64,000 nt of DNA from Terrisporobacter sp. Lineage in GTDB: Bacteria > Bacillota_A > Clostridia > Peptostreptococcales > Peptostreptococcaceae. A program made the position numbers and the translations under genes. The stretch covers positions 8,370 to 72,369 of the forward strand of contig JARKUZ010000091.1 of assembly GCA_029851945.1 (NCBI GenBank). Direction: 5' to 3'. Positions 28,262 through 37,342 of this stretch are shown here, piece by piece; the first letter of the stretch is position 1, and each line of letters begins with the position of its first letter. The notes under the pieces were generated by a model. It was not told the origin of the DNA, ran no database searches, and was given only the letters and a program-made list of their open reading frames with translations.

Positions 28262-29189
28262 TAAACACCCTCCCAAGTACTTCTTCTAGCTCACCTATTA
28301 ACTCATCTATAATTTCTTTACAACTTTGCGTTTTACTAACAAGTCCTGCTATTTGACCTGCCATCACACTACCATTATTAATATCACCATCAACTACAGC
28401 TCTTCTTAAAGCTCCTTTTCCTAAAGCTTCTATTTCTTCTGGATTTCCATTAGATTTTTCTAGCTTTATATATTCTCTAGTTAATTTATTTCTTAGTACT
28501 CTAACTGGATGAGACGTTGATGTTCCTGTAACTTCAGTATCTATATCTTTTGCATTTAATACTCTGTTTTTATAATTTTCATGTACCTTACATTCGTTTG
28601 ATACTAAAAATCTAGTTCCCATTTGTACTCCACATGCTCCAAGCATAAATGATGCTGCAATTCCTCTACCATCACCTATGCCACCTGCTGCTATAACTGG
28701 AATATCAACAGCATCCACAACTTGTGGAACTAAACTCATAGTTGTCAATTGACCAATATGTCCTCCTGCTTCCATCCCTTCTACTATTACTGCATCTGCG
28801 CCGAATTTTTCCATTCTCTTCGCAATTGCTACAGAAGGGACAACAGGTATTACTTTTATATTATTTTTTTTCCAATCATCTATATACTTACCAGGACTGC
28901 CGGCTCCAGTAGTTACTACAGCTACTTTTTCATCGCATACTAGCTTAGCTATTTCGTCAACATTATCCCTCATAAGCATAATATTAATTCCAAAGGGCTT
29001 ATTAGTAAGTAACTTAGCCTTTTTTATTTCAGCTCTTATTTTTTCTGTTTCACCTACTCCACTTATAATCCCAAGTCCTCCAGCCTCACTAACTGCTGCT
29101 GCTAAAGTAGAATCTGAGATCCAAGCCATACCACCTTGAATAATTGGATATTCTATATTAAGTAATTCTGTTATCCTTGAACTTTCCAT
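28254..29189 (-). CDS. fabK: Enoyl-ACP reductase FabK
   Basis: FMN-dependent enoyl reductase, the alternative to FabI, completing the elongation cycle. It has IEYPIIQGGMAWISD, VEGMEAGGHIG, AAGGIGDGRGIAASFMLGACGVQMGTRF (given here only as the barrel end) and a typical C-terminus. Its place between acpP and fabD is the usual FabK context in Streptococcus and Clostridia. FabK enzymes are not inhibited by triclosan, from family knowledge. GGAGG precedes the ATG by four bases. Confidence 0.95.
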   Translation of the reverse strand: MESSRITELLNIEYPIIQGGMAWISDSTLAAAVSEAGGLGIISGVGETEKIRAEIKKAKLLTNKPFGINIMLMRDNVDEIAKLVCDEKVAVVTTGAGSPGKYIDDWKKNNIKVIPVVPSVAIAKRMEKFGADAVIVEGMEAGGHIGQLTTMSLVPQVVDAVDIPVIAAGGIGDGRGIAASFMLGACGVQMGTRFLVSNECKVHENYKNRVLNAKDIDTEVTGTSTSHPVRVLRNKLTREYIKLEKSNGNPEEIEALGKGALRRAVVDGDINNGSVMAGQIAGLVSKTQSCKEIIDELIGELEEVLGRVFNE

Positions 29190-29213
29190 AAATCCTCCTG
29201 TAACTACTTACTC

Positions 29214-29447
29214 TTATTTTACCTTTTCTTTTGTTTTTTCTTCGATGTAATTTACCACATCTCTTATACTTTTCATATTTTCTGGAGAATCAACTTCTAT
29301 TCCAAATTGTTCTTCTATTTCTATTACTAACTGGAATGTATCTAATGAGTCGATTCCTAAAGACTCAAATGTAGAATCTAATGTTATCTCCTCTTTCTCT
29401 ACTGATAAATTTTCTTCCATTATTTCTTGTAATTTTTCAAATATCAT
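29214..29447 (-). CDS. acpP: Acyl carrier protein
   Basis: Small acidic helical carrier of growing acyl chains. The phosphopantetheine attachment Ser is in ESLGIDSLDTFQLV (about residue 36). The ATG at 29447, eight bases after GGAGG, gives the usual 77 residues beginning MIFEKLQEIMEE; the longer frame from 29471 is less likely. Lies between fabH and fabK. Confidence 0.96.
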   Translation of the reverse strand: MIFEKLQEIMEENLSVEKEEITLDSTFESLGIDSLDTFQLVIEIEEQFGIEVDSPENMKSIRDVVNYIEEKTKEKVK

Positions 29448-29590
29448 TTTATTTTCCTCCATAAATTTCATTTATTTTTTTAAATTATTTTTTTATTAGT
29501 TAGTATTGTTTCAAGTTACTTATCTTAGTTATCTTAGTTATATTTGTTAAACTTAAATTTTCTTATTTAATTTTTAATTATTTATTTTAT

Positions 29591-30568
29591 TTATATAGAC
29601 CAATTTATAAAAGTGGCTCCATATGTAAGTCCTGCTCCAAAACCGACTAATATAATTTTATTTCCTTCTTTTAACAAGCCTTCTTCATACATATCGCTTA
29701 AAGCCATTGGTATTGATGCTGCCGATGTATTTCCATATTCGTGAATATTTGTATAAAACTTTTCTAATGGTAGTTTTAACTTTTTTGCAGCATATTCAAT
29801 AATTCTCATATTAGCTTGATGAGGTACTATGTAATCAATATCTTCAAGTGATAAGTTATTCTCTTCTAGTATTTTATTTATAGATTTTACAATTGTAGAT
29901 GTAGCAAATTTAAAGACTTCATTTCCATTCATTTTTAACTTTGATTTTCTTATTGTTTTACTATCGACAAAAGGACTATCTATATCATTTCCTTCTATTG
30001 TTATACAGTTCCATTTATCTCCTTCTGATTTGCAGAAAGAATTTCCTAAACCTGGTGATTCACTTCTAGATAAAACTACTGCGCCTGCTCCATCTCCAAA
30101 TAAAACACAAGTAGATCTATCTTGCCAATCAATAGATTTAGATAAATTTTCAGCACCTACTACTAAAGCATGCTTATAGTTATGCATCTTCATAAGTGAC
30201 TTAGCTAAATCTAAGCCAAATATAAATCCAGAACAAGCTGCACTTATATCAAAAGCAACTGCATTCTTTGCACCTATAATACTTTGTACTATACAAGCTG
30301 TAGATGGAGTAAACATGTCTGGAGTGCAAGTTGCCAAAACAATTAAATCAATATCTAATACAGATATATTTGCTTCTTTAATTGCCTTTTCACAAGCCAT
30401 AGCAGCCATATATGATGTATCTTCTCCTGTAGATATATAACGACTTTTTATTCCTGTCCTTGAAAATATCCATTCATCATTAGTATCTACAATATCACCA
30501 AGGTGATCATTAGTGATTTTTTTAGAAGGAATATACTTTCCAACACCTCCTATAATTACCTCTTCCAT
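29591..30568 (-). CDS. fabH: 3-oxoacyl-ACP synthase III
   Basis: Starts fatty-acid synthesis by condensing acyl-CoA with malonyl-ACP. Active-site Cys in DISAACSGF, His in VPHQANMRI and Asn in GNTSAAS. From the ATG at 30568 (AGGAG six bases upstream) the protein begins MEEVIIGGVGKYIPSK and has about 325 residues. First gene of the fatty-acid operon; a promoter with a FabT-like operator lies 114 bases upstream. Confidence 0.96.
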   Translation of the reverse strand: MEEVIIGGVGKYIPSKKITNDHLGDIVDTNDEWIFSRTGIKSRYISTGEDTSYMAAMACEKAIKEANISVLDIDLIVLATCTPDMFTPSTACIVQSIIGAKNAVAFDISAACSGFIFGLDLAKSLMKMHNYKHALVVGAENLSKSIDWQDRSTCVLFGDGAGAVVLSRSESPGLGNSFCKSEGDKWNCITIEGNDIDSPFVDSKTIRKSKLKMNGNEVFKFATSTIVKSINKILEENNLSLEDIDYIVPHQANMRIIEYAAKKLKLPLEKFYTNIHEYGNTSAASIPMALSDMYEEGLLKEGNKIILVGFGAGLTYGATFINWSI

Positions 30569-30667
30569 ATGTCTCTCCTTATTATTTGATATTAATATAT
30601 TTTTATTTTCAAAATACATTCCCAAAAATTAACCTCTTCTCTACAAAGCTATAGTTATAAGTTAATT

Positions 30668-30710
30668 ATTTGGATAATCAAAATATATTACATTCAAATC
30701 AAAAAGTCAA
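30668..30710 (-). promoter_or_regulatory. Promoter of the fab-acc operon with FabT-like operator
   Basis: Minus strand: -35 TTGACT (30710-30705), 17-base spacer, -10 TATATT (30687-30682). Overlapping the -10 and running downstream is ATTTTGATTATCCAAAT (30684-30668), a 17-bp near-palindrome. It closely matches the FabT-box described for streptococci (ANTTTGATTATCAAATT). A regulator bound here would block initiation. Confidence 0.75.
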
Positions 30711-30871
30711 CTATTTTAATGTAAATTTTTTTAGGTAATTTAGAATATTACCTTTTTAATCTACCAACATGCTATTATTTTTATGATATTTTATTGATAA
30801 AATATTTACTTATAAGATTATGAATGATGGTATATCCATAAAATATAATGTATAATACCTTAGTATATAAA

Positions 30872-30903
30872 AAAACTAGAGAATAAATATATTCTCTAGT
30901 TTT
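30872..30903 (-). terminator. Terminator downstream of the U32 peptidase-like gene
   Basis: Perfect 14-bp inverted repeat AAAACTAGAGAATA (30872-30885) / TATTCTCTAGTTTT (30890-30903). It closes the mltG-trmR-trhP-like operon. Confidence 0.85.
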
Positions 30904-30934
30904 AATAAGTTATTAATTATATTTTTATTATTTA

Positions 30935-31870
30935 TTACATTTCTGTATTGTAATCCTTAGGCTCTTCCAGATAAAAACCTGTTGTTAAAGGTCTATAATC
31001 TACTGACTGTAACTCTTTTAACCATGATTCATCAAAAGCCCATTCATCTGGATTTTCAATAAACTTATCTATAGCTTTTCTATATATGCTAACTACAGCT
31101 TTTGCATAATCATTTGATCTTCTGTTACCTTCTATAGTCAACGTTGTTACACCTGATTTAATTAATTCCGGTATAAACTCTATCATACATAAATCTTTAG
31201 ATGCGTAGAAAAATGTTCCTCCTTCATCTTCATATATAGGGCAATATTGTCCAGGTCTTTTTTCTTCTACTAAATTATAGTTTATTTCATCTACATATTC
31301 ACCAGCATTTCTACTAGACATATAATTAGATAATAACCTTCTTCCAGAATATGACATACATATTCCTCCATGAACAGAAGCTTCTATTTCTAAATCTAAA
31401 GGAGTATTTTTTCTCATATCTGCAATATCTTTCAGTCCTAGTTCTTTTGCTATTATTACTCTTTTAATTCCTTGTTCATACCAGAAATTTGCTGTCTCAT
31501 AGTTATAAATATTAGCTTGAGTTCCCATATGAATTTCCATATTAGGTATAACTTTTTTTACTATTTCTAAAGCCCCTGGCTCACATAATATTACTGCATC
31601 TACTTTTGCTTCATCTAATTTTAATAAGTATTCTTCTAATTTTACAAAGTCATTATTATGAGGTAATAAAGATATTGTCACATAAACCTTTTTATTTCTT
31701 TGATGAGCATATTCAATACCTGATTTTAAATCTTCCATAGTAAATTTTTCGTTTAATGTGTTCATCCCAAAAGTTTGTCCACCTATATATACTGAATCTA
31801 CTCCATTATCTATAACACCTTTTAATCCTTCTAAATCTTTGGCAAAAGATGATAATTCTAATTTAAACAT
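30935..31870 (-). CDS. Peptidase U32-family protein, TrhP-like (tRNA hydroxylation)
   Basis: U32-family protein of 311 residues. The order mltG-trmR-U32 is the same as Bacillus subtilis yrrL-yrrM-yrrN, where the U32 genes (trhP1/trhP2) hydroxylate U34 of tRNA before TrmR methylates it. The signature region reads EASVHGGICMSYSGRRLLSN: the first Cys is kept, but the second Cys of the family pattern (SGRC) is Arg. The downstream Cys pattern is also reduced. Only one U32 gene is present here. Its ATG overlaps the trmR stop by one base. Confidence 0.75.
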   Translation of the reverse strand: MFKLELSSFAKDLEGLKGVIDNGVDSVYIGGQTFGMNTLNEKFTMEDLKSGIEYAHQRNKKVYVTISLLPHNNDFVKLEEYLLKLDEAKVDAVILCEPGALEIVKKVIPNMEIHMGTQANIYNYETANFWYEQGIKRVIIAKELGLKDIADMRKNTPLDLEIEASVHGGICMSYSGRRLLSNYMSSRNAGEYVDEINYNLVEEKRPGQYCPIYEDEGGTFFYASKDLCMIEFIPELIKSGVTTLTIEGNRRSNDYAKAVVSIYRKAIDKFIENPDEWAFDESWLKELQSVDYRPLTTGFYLEEPKDYNTEM

Positions 31871-32532
31871 TATTTTTCAACCCTTTCTGATTCCTTATAA
31901 CTTAGTGCAACTCCGTCTCCAATTGGAATAAGCGATGTACTTAAGTAGTCACAATTGCATATATAATCTAAATAATTTCTCATTCTTTTGACAATTGTCT
32001 TCTTTCTTCTCATTACTAGATTATCATCTGCTATCATTCCTTTGTACAGAATATTATCAGATATTAGTAATCCACCAACTTTTAATTTATCTATTACTAA
32101 ATCATAGAATAATTTATATTGGCCTTTAGCTGCATCTAAGAATATCATATCAAATGTACCTTCTACATTTTTTAATAATTCTTCTGCATCTCCTTCTAAA
32201 AGAGTGATATTTTCTTCAAATCCTGATTTTTTAAAATTTTCCTTTGCTCTTTCAATCATCTTCTCACTACGTTCTACAGTTATGATCTTAGCTTTTCCAT
32301 CAGTTGCTGTAGAAAATAATATAGATGAGTATCCTATAGCACACCCAACTTCTAATATTTCCTTTGGTTTTTGAACTTTTAATATGACTTTTAATAAGTC
32401 TGATACCTCTTTATGAACTATTGGAACATTATACTCTGCTGCATATTCTTCTAGCTCTTTTAATAATCCTTCTTTATCTTTTAGAGTTTCTCTTATATAG
32501 TTTTCCACTTCATGATTTACAATATTACTCAA
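31870..32532 (-). CDS. trmR: tRNA 5-hydroxyuridine methyltransferase, TrmR-like
   Basis: Class I SAM-dependent O-methyltransferase of the COMT type: EVGCAIGYSSILFSTA (motif I), TVERSEKMIERAKENF, LLEGDAEELL and MIFLDAAKGQYKLFYD with the metal-binding Asp. By gene order it is the TrmR (YrrM) homologue that makes 5-methoxyuridine at the tRNA wobble position. The start is taken as TTG at 32532, eight bases after AAGGAG, giving MSNIVNHEVENYI; the upstream GTG at 32541 is inside that site. Confidence 0.82.
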   Translation of the reverse strand: MSNIVNHEVENYIRETLKDKEGLLKELEEYAAEYNVPIVHKEVSDLLKVILKVQKPKEILEVGCAIGYSSILFSTATDGKAKIITVERSEKMIERAKENFKKSGFEENITLLEGDAEELLKNVEGTFDMIFLDAAKGQYKLFYDLVIDKLKVGGLLISDNILYKGMIADDNLVMRRKKTIVKRMRNYLDYICNCDYLSTSLIPIGDGVALSYKESERVEK

Positions 32533-32582
32533 ATTAATCACTCCTTAATTTATTACTAATTTCTTTTTTATTCAAATTAATA

Positions 32583-32613
32583 GGATTATACCTTAATACT
32601 TAAGACATAATCC
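32583..32613. repeat. Interrupted palindrome upstream of trmR
   Basis: GGATTAT-AC-CTTAA-TAC-TTAAG-AC-ATAATCC, symmetric in both 7-bp and 5-bp blocks with an AC/AC internal loop. It lies between mltG and trmR. There is no T run on the minus side, so it does not look like a standard terminator; a protein-binding or processing site is possible. Confidence 0.4.
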
Positions 32614-32645
32614 CTTTAACAATCGCTTATAATATATATCTACCC

Positions 32646-33704
32646 TTATTTCTCTGTAGAATAACTATTATTTCTTTTTTCTCTATCTTTTCTGTATTGT
32701 TCAACATTTCTTACATGCTCTTCATAAGTTTTACTATAATTATTTCCACCATCTATAGTTGCTACAAAATATAGGTAATCAGATTTTGCTGGATATAAAA
32801 CAGCTTCTATAGAAGCTATACCAGGATTTGCTATAGGTGTAGGTGGTAATCCTTGATTCATATAACTATTGTATGGAGAGTCAATTTTTAAATCATCATA
32901 AGTTATACTTTTCTTTCTTTTATCAAAAGCATATTGTATTGTTGCATCAGATTGAAGAGGCATTCCTATATCTAATCTATTATAAAATACACTAGCAATT
33001 AAAGGTCTATCCTCATCTAATACAGCTTCTTTTTCAACAATAGAAGCTAGATTAACTACTTCCCAAAGGGATATTTTAAGTTCTTTTTGCTTATTTTGCA
33101 ATTTTTCATTGTACTTAGAATTAAAAGTTGAAAGCATATCTTTTAATATTTCTGTTTCATTTTCGTCATCTTTGAAATAATAAGTACTTGGGTATAAAAA
33201 TCCTTCTAAAGATGTAATTTTTTCTTCATTTAAGAATTTAAATTCTCCAACAAATTCCTTTGGATTATTTATTAACTCTTTGTAAATCTCTTTTTTCCCA
33301 AGCTTGTTTTTTACAAGTAAATCAATAATTTCATTAGATGTTGAACCTTCTGGAATTGTTATTTTAATGCCCTCATTATAAATTTTACCAGTAACCAAAT
33401 TTTTCATTATTTTATCATTTGAAAAAGTTTGATTAAATAAAAATTTTCCTGATTTAAGCTTTGATGTATTATCGCTTAATCTTACATATAATTTGAATAG
33501 TGTCTTATTTTTTATTAACTTATTTTCTTTTAAAATATCTGCAACTTGTCCTAAAGTAGAACCTGTTGGAATTTCAATTACTATGTCATCACTATTATTA
33601 TTATCATATGGACCTGTTTGAATAAATACAAAAGCCACCATAAATACTACTATTAATAATATAGCCAATATAATTTTTTTACTTTTGTTATTGTTCAAGT
33701 TCAT
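32646..33704 (-). CDS. mltG: Endolytic peptidoglycan transglycosylase MltG
   Basis: Membrane-anchored lytic transglycosylase that ends nascent glycan strands. One N-terminal membrane helix (about residues 10-30), then a LysM-like subdomain (IVIEIPTGSTLGQVADILKEN), then the YceG catalytic domain with the essential Glu in ASIVEKEAVLDEDRPLIASV and the GLPPTPIANPG segment. 352 residues. First gene of mltG-trmR-U32. Confidence 0.94.
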   Translation of the reverse strand: MNLNNNKSKKIILAILLIVVFMVAFVFIQTGPYDNNNSDDIVIEIPTGSTLGQVADILKENKLIKNKTLFKLYVRLSDNTSKLKSGKFLFNQTFSNDKIMKNLVTGKIYNEGIKITIPEGSTSNEIIDLLVKNKLGKKEIYKELINNPKEFVGEFKFLNEEKITSLEGFLYPSTYYFKDDENETEILKDMLSTFNSKYNEKLQNKQKELKISLWEVVNLASIVEKEAVLDEDRPLIASVFYNRLDIGMPLQSDATIQYAFDKRKKSITYDDLKIDSPYNSYMNQGLPPTPIANPGIASIEAVLYPAKSDYLYFVATIDGGNNYSKTYEEHVRNVEQYRKDREKRNNSYSTEK

Positions 33705-33854
33705 AAATTAGTCTACTCCTTATTCTTGTTATATCTTCTTTATTATAAATCTATGAGTGAAATATTTCAATAAAAATGTCGATAAATAAAGTTTTATATT
33801 AATTACGACCATAATGATAACTTGATTTTTTTTAATTTTGAACTTTTTATAATA

Positions 33855-33894
33855 AAAAAAGCTTAACTTTATTGTTTACAAGTTAAGCTTTTTT
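33855..33894 (-). terminator. Terminator downstream of pdp
   Basis: Perfect 15-bp inverted repeat AAAAAAGCTTAACTT (33855-33869) / its complement (33880-33894). It ends the long operon that starts at steA. Confidence 0.88.
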
Positions 33895-33904
33895 AATCAT
33901 TAAG

Positions 33905-35230
33905 TTAGAATTTACTTATTCCATCTTTTGTTACTACACCATATATTAATTTTTTAGGCTCTGCTTTTTCTTCAGTTATGATATACGCATTTTTAAGTCT
34001 TCTTTTTGCATCTTCAAATTTTTCTTCTCTGTTAAAATGCATTATTGCTAAAGTATCCCCTTCTTTTACAAAGTCTCCTACTTTTTTCTTTAGTATTATA
34101 CCAGCACTTAGATCAAGTTCATCTTCTTTAGTTTCTCTTCCTGCTCCTAAAACCATGGCACTAACACCTACTGCTTCTGCCTCTATTTTATCTATGAAAC
34201 CTGTTTTGTCTGATTTTATTTCAACTATATGATTAGCTTCTCCAAATAGTGAGTAATCATCAACTACTCTAGGATCGCCTCCTTGATTTGCAACAAACTC
34301 TTTAAATTTTTCTAATGCTGCACCTGAGGTTAGAGCTTCATTTATTCTTCTAACTCCATCTTCATAATCTGTGGCTATTTTAGATGACACTAACATATAA
34401 GCACCTAAAGTTTCACATAATTTCATAAAATCTGTTGGTCCATTTCCTTTTAATGCTTCTATGGCTTCTATAACTTCTAAAGCATTACCTACTGCACACC
34501 CTAAAGGCTCATCCATATCACTTATGATACCTATAGTCTCTCTATCCATTGCAGTTCCTATTTCAACCATTTCTTTAGCTAGCTCAAATGATTGATCTAG
34601 TGTTTTCATAAATGCCCCATCTCCAGTTTTTACATCTAAAACTATAGCATCTGCTCCTGAAGCTAATTTTTTACACATTATACTTGCTGCTATTAAAGAA
34701 ATGTTGTCTACAGTAGCTGTAACATCTCTAAGAGCATACATTTTTTTATCTGCAACTGCTATTGATGCAGTTTGACCACATACAGCAATTTTTATATTAT
34801 TAACAGACTCTATAAATTTCTCAGCTGTCATTTCTATCGAAAATCCTGGTATAGCTTCTAGTTTATCTAAAGTTCCTCCAGTGTGACCAAGTCCTCTTCC
34901 TGACATTTTAGCTATTGGTACCCCACACGCAGCAACTAATGGTGCAAGAGTTATTGTGGTTTTATCTCCAACCCCTCCTGTACTATGTTTATCAACTTTA
35001 ACTCCATTTATAGCAGATAAATCGATTACTTCTCCTGAATTCATCATAGCTTCTGTAAGCCAAGCTGTCTCTTGCTTGTTCATTTTATTTAAGTATATAG
35101 CCATAAGAAGGGCTGATGCTTGATAGTCTGGTATATCTCCTTTAGAATATCTATCTACAAAAAATTCTATTTCTTCCTTAGTTAATTCTTCTTTGTCTCT
35201 TTTTTTTCTTATAATATCATATATTCTCAT
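33905..35230 (-). CDS. pdp: Pyrimidine-nucleoside phosphorylase
   Basis: Phosphorolyses thymidine, uridine and deoxyuridine to base plus sugar-1-phosphate. The thymidine-phosphorylase signature is clear: VDKHSTGGVGDKTT, MSGRGLGHTGGTLDK, and DVKTGDGAFM. 441 residues with the three-domain layout (alpha, alpha/beta, C-terminal KKVGDFVKEGDTLA module). It lies directly after deoB, whose product converts the released (deoxy)ribose-1-phosphate. Confidence 0.95.
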   Translation of the reverse strand: MRIYDIIRKKRDKEELTKEEIEFFVDRYSKGDIPDYQASALLMAIYLNKMNKQETAWLTEAMMNSGEVIDLSAINGVKVDKHSTGGVGDKTTITLAPLVAACGVPIAKMSGRGLGHTGGTLDKLEAIPGFSIEMTAEKFIESVNNIKIAVCGQTASIAVADKKMYALRDVTATVDNISLIAASIMCKKLASGADAIVLDVKTGDGAFMKTLDQSFELAKEMVEIGTAMDRETIGIISDMDEPLGCAVGNALEVIEAIEALKGNGPTDFMKLCETLGAYMLVSSKIATDYEDGVRRINEALTSGAALEKFKEFVANQGGDPRVVDDYSLFGEANHIVEIKSDKTGFIDKIEAEAVGVSAMVLGAGRETKEDELDLSAGIILKKKVGDFVKEGDTLAIMHFNREEKFEDAKRRLKNAYIITEEKAEPKKLIYGVVTKDGISKF

Positions 35231-35257
35231 AACTGCCTCCTAAGTAGTCTTACTAAA

Positions 35258-36430
35258 CTATTTCATAATCTCTTCTTTGAAACTTTCACCATTCTTTGGT
35301 AATCCCACATTAAGTATATCTGCTACAGTTGCTCCTATATCAGCAAAACTATTTCTTATACCTAAGTTTACACCTGACTTTAACTCTTTTCCATATACAA
35401 GTACTGGTATATATTCTCTAGTATGATCTGTTCCTTTATAAGTTGGATCATTACCGTGGTCAGCATTTATTATTAATACATCATCTTCTTTCATTGAAGA
35501 TATTACTTCTGGTATTCTAGCATCAAATTCTTCCAGTGCTTCTTTATATCCTAATGTATTTCTTCTGTGTCCATATTTTGAGTCAAAATCTACTAAGTTA
35601 GTAAATATAAGACCTTTATTTTGTTTTTTGATATAATTTATAGTTTGATCTACTCCATCCATATTATCTTTTGTATGTATGGCTTCTGTAATACCTTGTC
35701 CATTAAATATATCTTCTATTTTACCTACACCTATTACATCAAGATTAGAATCTTTTATTATATCTAATACAGTTGGCTCAAACGGATTTAATGAATAATC
35801 CCTTCTATTTGAAGTTCTTTCAAACGCTCCAGCCTTTTTACCAATATAAGGTCTTGCTATAATTCTTGCTACTGCATTATCACCCATCATTATTTCTCTT
35901 GCTATTTCACACATAGAGTATAATTCTTCTAAAGGTATAATTTCTTCATGAGCAGCTATTTGGAAAACACTGTCAGCAGATGTATAAACTATTACATCAC
36001 CGGTTTTCATTTGATGTTCACCATATTCATCTAATATAGCAGTTCCTGAAGCTGGTTTATTTCCAACCACTTTTCTTCCTGTTCTTTTCTCAAACTCATC
36101 TATTATTTCTTTTGTAAATCCATCTGGGAAAGTTTTAAAAGGTTTATCCACTACGATTCCTGTCATTTCCCAGTGACCTGTAGTTGTATCCTTACCACAA
36201 GAAAGTTCATCACATTTACCAAATGACCCTATTGGATGATTTTCTTTTGGTAAATAATCTATACCATCTATATTTCCAAGTCCTAATTTAACCATATTAG
36301 GTATCTTAATATCATTATAATTTTTTACTATATTTCCTAAAGTATTAACTCCAACATCTCCAAACATTTCTGAATCCTTTAAAGCTCCTACACCAACACT
36401 ATCTATTACTATCCATATTACTCTACTCAT
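35258..36430 (-). CDS. deoB: Phosphopentomutase
   Basis: Interconverts (deoxy)ribose-1- and 5-phosphate, feeding nucleoside sugars to central metabolism. It belongs to the alkaline-phosphatase superfamily: WIVIDSVGVGALKDS near the start, GKDTTTGHWEMTG (nucleophile Thr), and the metal ligands in NADHGNDPTYKGTDHTRE. 390 residues, standard. It abuts xerD upstream and precedes pdp. Confidence 0.96.
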   Translation of the reverse strand: MSRVIWIVIDSVGVGALKDSEMFGDVGVNTLGNIVKNYNDIKIPNMVKLGLGNIDGIDYLPKENHPIGSFGKCDELSCGKDTTTGHWEMTGIVVDKPFKTFPDGFTKEIIDEFEKRTGRKVVGNKPASGTAILDEYGEHQMKTGDVIVYTSADSVFQIAAHEEIIPLEELYSMCEIAREIMMGDNAVARIIARPYIGKKAGAFERTSNRRDYSLNPFEPTVLDIIKDSNLDVIGVGKIEDIFNGQGITEAIHTKDNMDGVDQTINYIKKQNKGLIFTNLVDFDSKYGHRRNTLGYKEALEEFDARIPEVISSMKEDDVLIINADHGNDPTYKGTDHTREYIPVLVYGKELKSGVNLGIRNSFADIGATVADILNVGLPKNGESFKEEIMK

Positions 36431-37330
36431 TTAGATTCCTCCTTTTATGTCATCTTTTTTCCTTGGATGTTTTTCCTTAATTTCTTTTCTAATATTATCA
36501 TCCATCTGATTTAAGTATAATTGTAAACTTGATAAATTGGAATTACCTAAAATCCTACCTACTACTGCTACATTTGCACCACCTTTTAATAGATGTATAG
36601 CAAAAGAATGCCTTAATATACTAGGATTAATATTTTTGCTTATATTAGCCATAGTAGCATATTTTTTTATAACTTTCCATAGTCCTTGACGAGTAAATCT
36701 TTGTCCATGTGCATTTACAAATAAAGCATTTTCATCTTCTTTTGCTAGATTGCTTCTTCCTTCTTTGATATATTTTTGTAAGTATAACTTTGTAACTTCG
36801 CAAAGAGGTATAACTCTTTGATTTTTTCCTTTATTACAATATAAGTAATCAATTTGTAAATCTACATCTTGTAAATCTAATTCTACCAGTTCAGAGACTC
36901 TTATCCCTGTTCCATATAAAGTCTCAAATATTGCCTTGTCCCTCATTTTCTTAGGAGTATCTAATTCAGGAAAATTTAAAATAGCTTCTACTTCTTCTTC
37001 TGTTAAAATTTCAATATTCTCTCTCTTTATTTTTGGCTTTTTAATATTATTAGCTGGATTAGTGCTAGTAATATGATTCAAAAATAAATAATCATGAAAA
37101 GACTTTATAGAAGAAGTTACTCTTGAAACTGTAGCTACAGAAATATTTTGCTTTTCTAAATCAACTAAAAAATTAATAATATCATATTCTGCTACATCTT
37201 CAATCTTAATATCTTGACACTGTAAATAATCCATATACTTTTTTAAATCTGTATAATACGAACATATGGTATTCTCTGATAATTTTTTTTTACATTTAAT
37301 GTATTCCATATATTTCTTCAAAACTTCCAT
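36431..37330 (-). CDS. XerD-like tyrosine recombinase lacking both active-site histidines
   Basis: Tyrosine recombinase of 299 residues with an N-terminal SAM-like core-binding domain (about 1-90) and a catalytic domain. Retained: Arg in YGTGIRVSELVEL, Lys in GKNQRVIP, Arg in PSILRHSF, and Tyr in LQLYLNQ. Compared with E. coli XerD, the first His of HxxR is Ser (NPSILR), and the His of the LGHS motif is Asn (ILGNSNL). Both codons read clearly on the minus strand (AGT, AAT). Between spoIIM and deoB. It may be a weak or specialised recombinase; the name XerD is by overall similarity. Confidence 0.85.
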   Translation of the reverse strand: MEVLKKYMEYIKCKKKLSENTICSYYTDLKKYMDYLQCQDIKIEDVAEYDIINFLVDLEKQNISVATVSRVTSSIKSFHDYLFLNHITSTNPANNIKKPKIKRENIEILTEEEVEAILNFPELDTPKKMRDKAIFETLYGTGIRVSELVELDLQDVDLQIDYLYCNKGKNQRVIPLCEVTKLYLQKYIKEGRSNLAKEDENALFVNAHGQRFTRQGLWKVIKKYATMANISKNINPSILRHSFAIHLLKGGANVAVVGRILGNSNLSSLQLYLNQMDDNIRKEIKEKHPRKKDDIKGGI

Positions 37331-37342
37331 ATATAACTCCTT

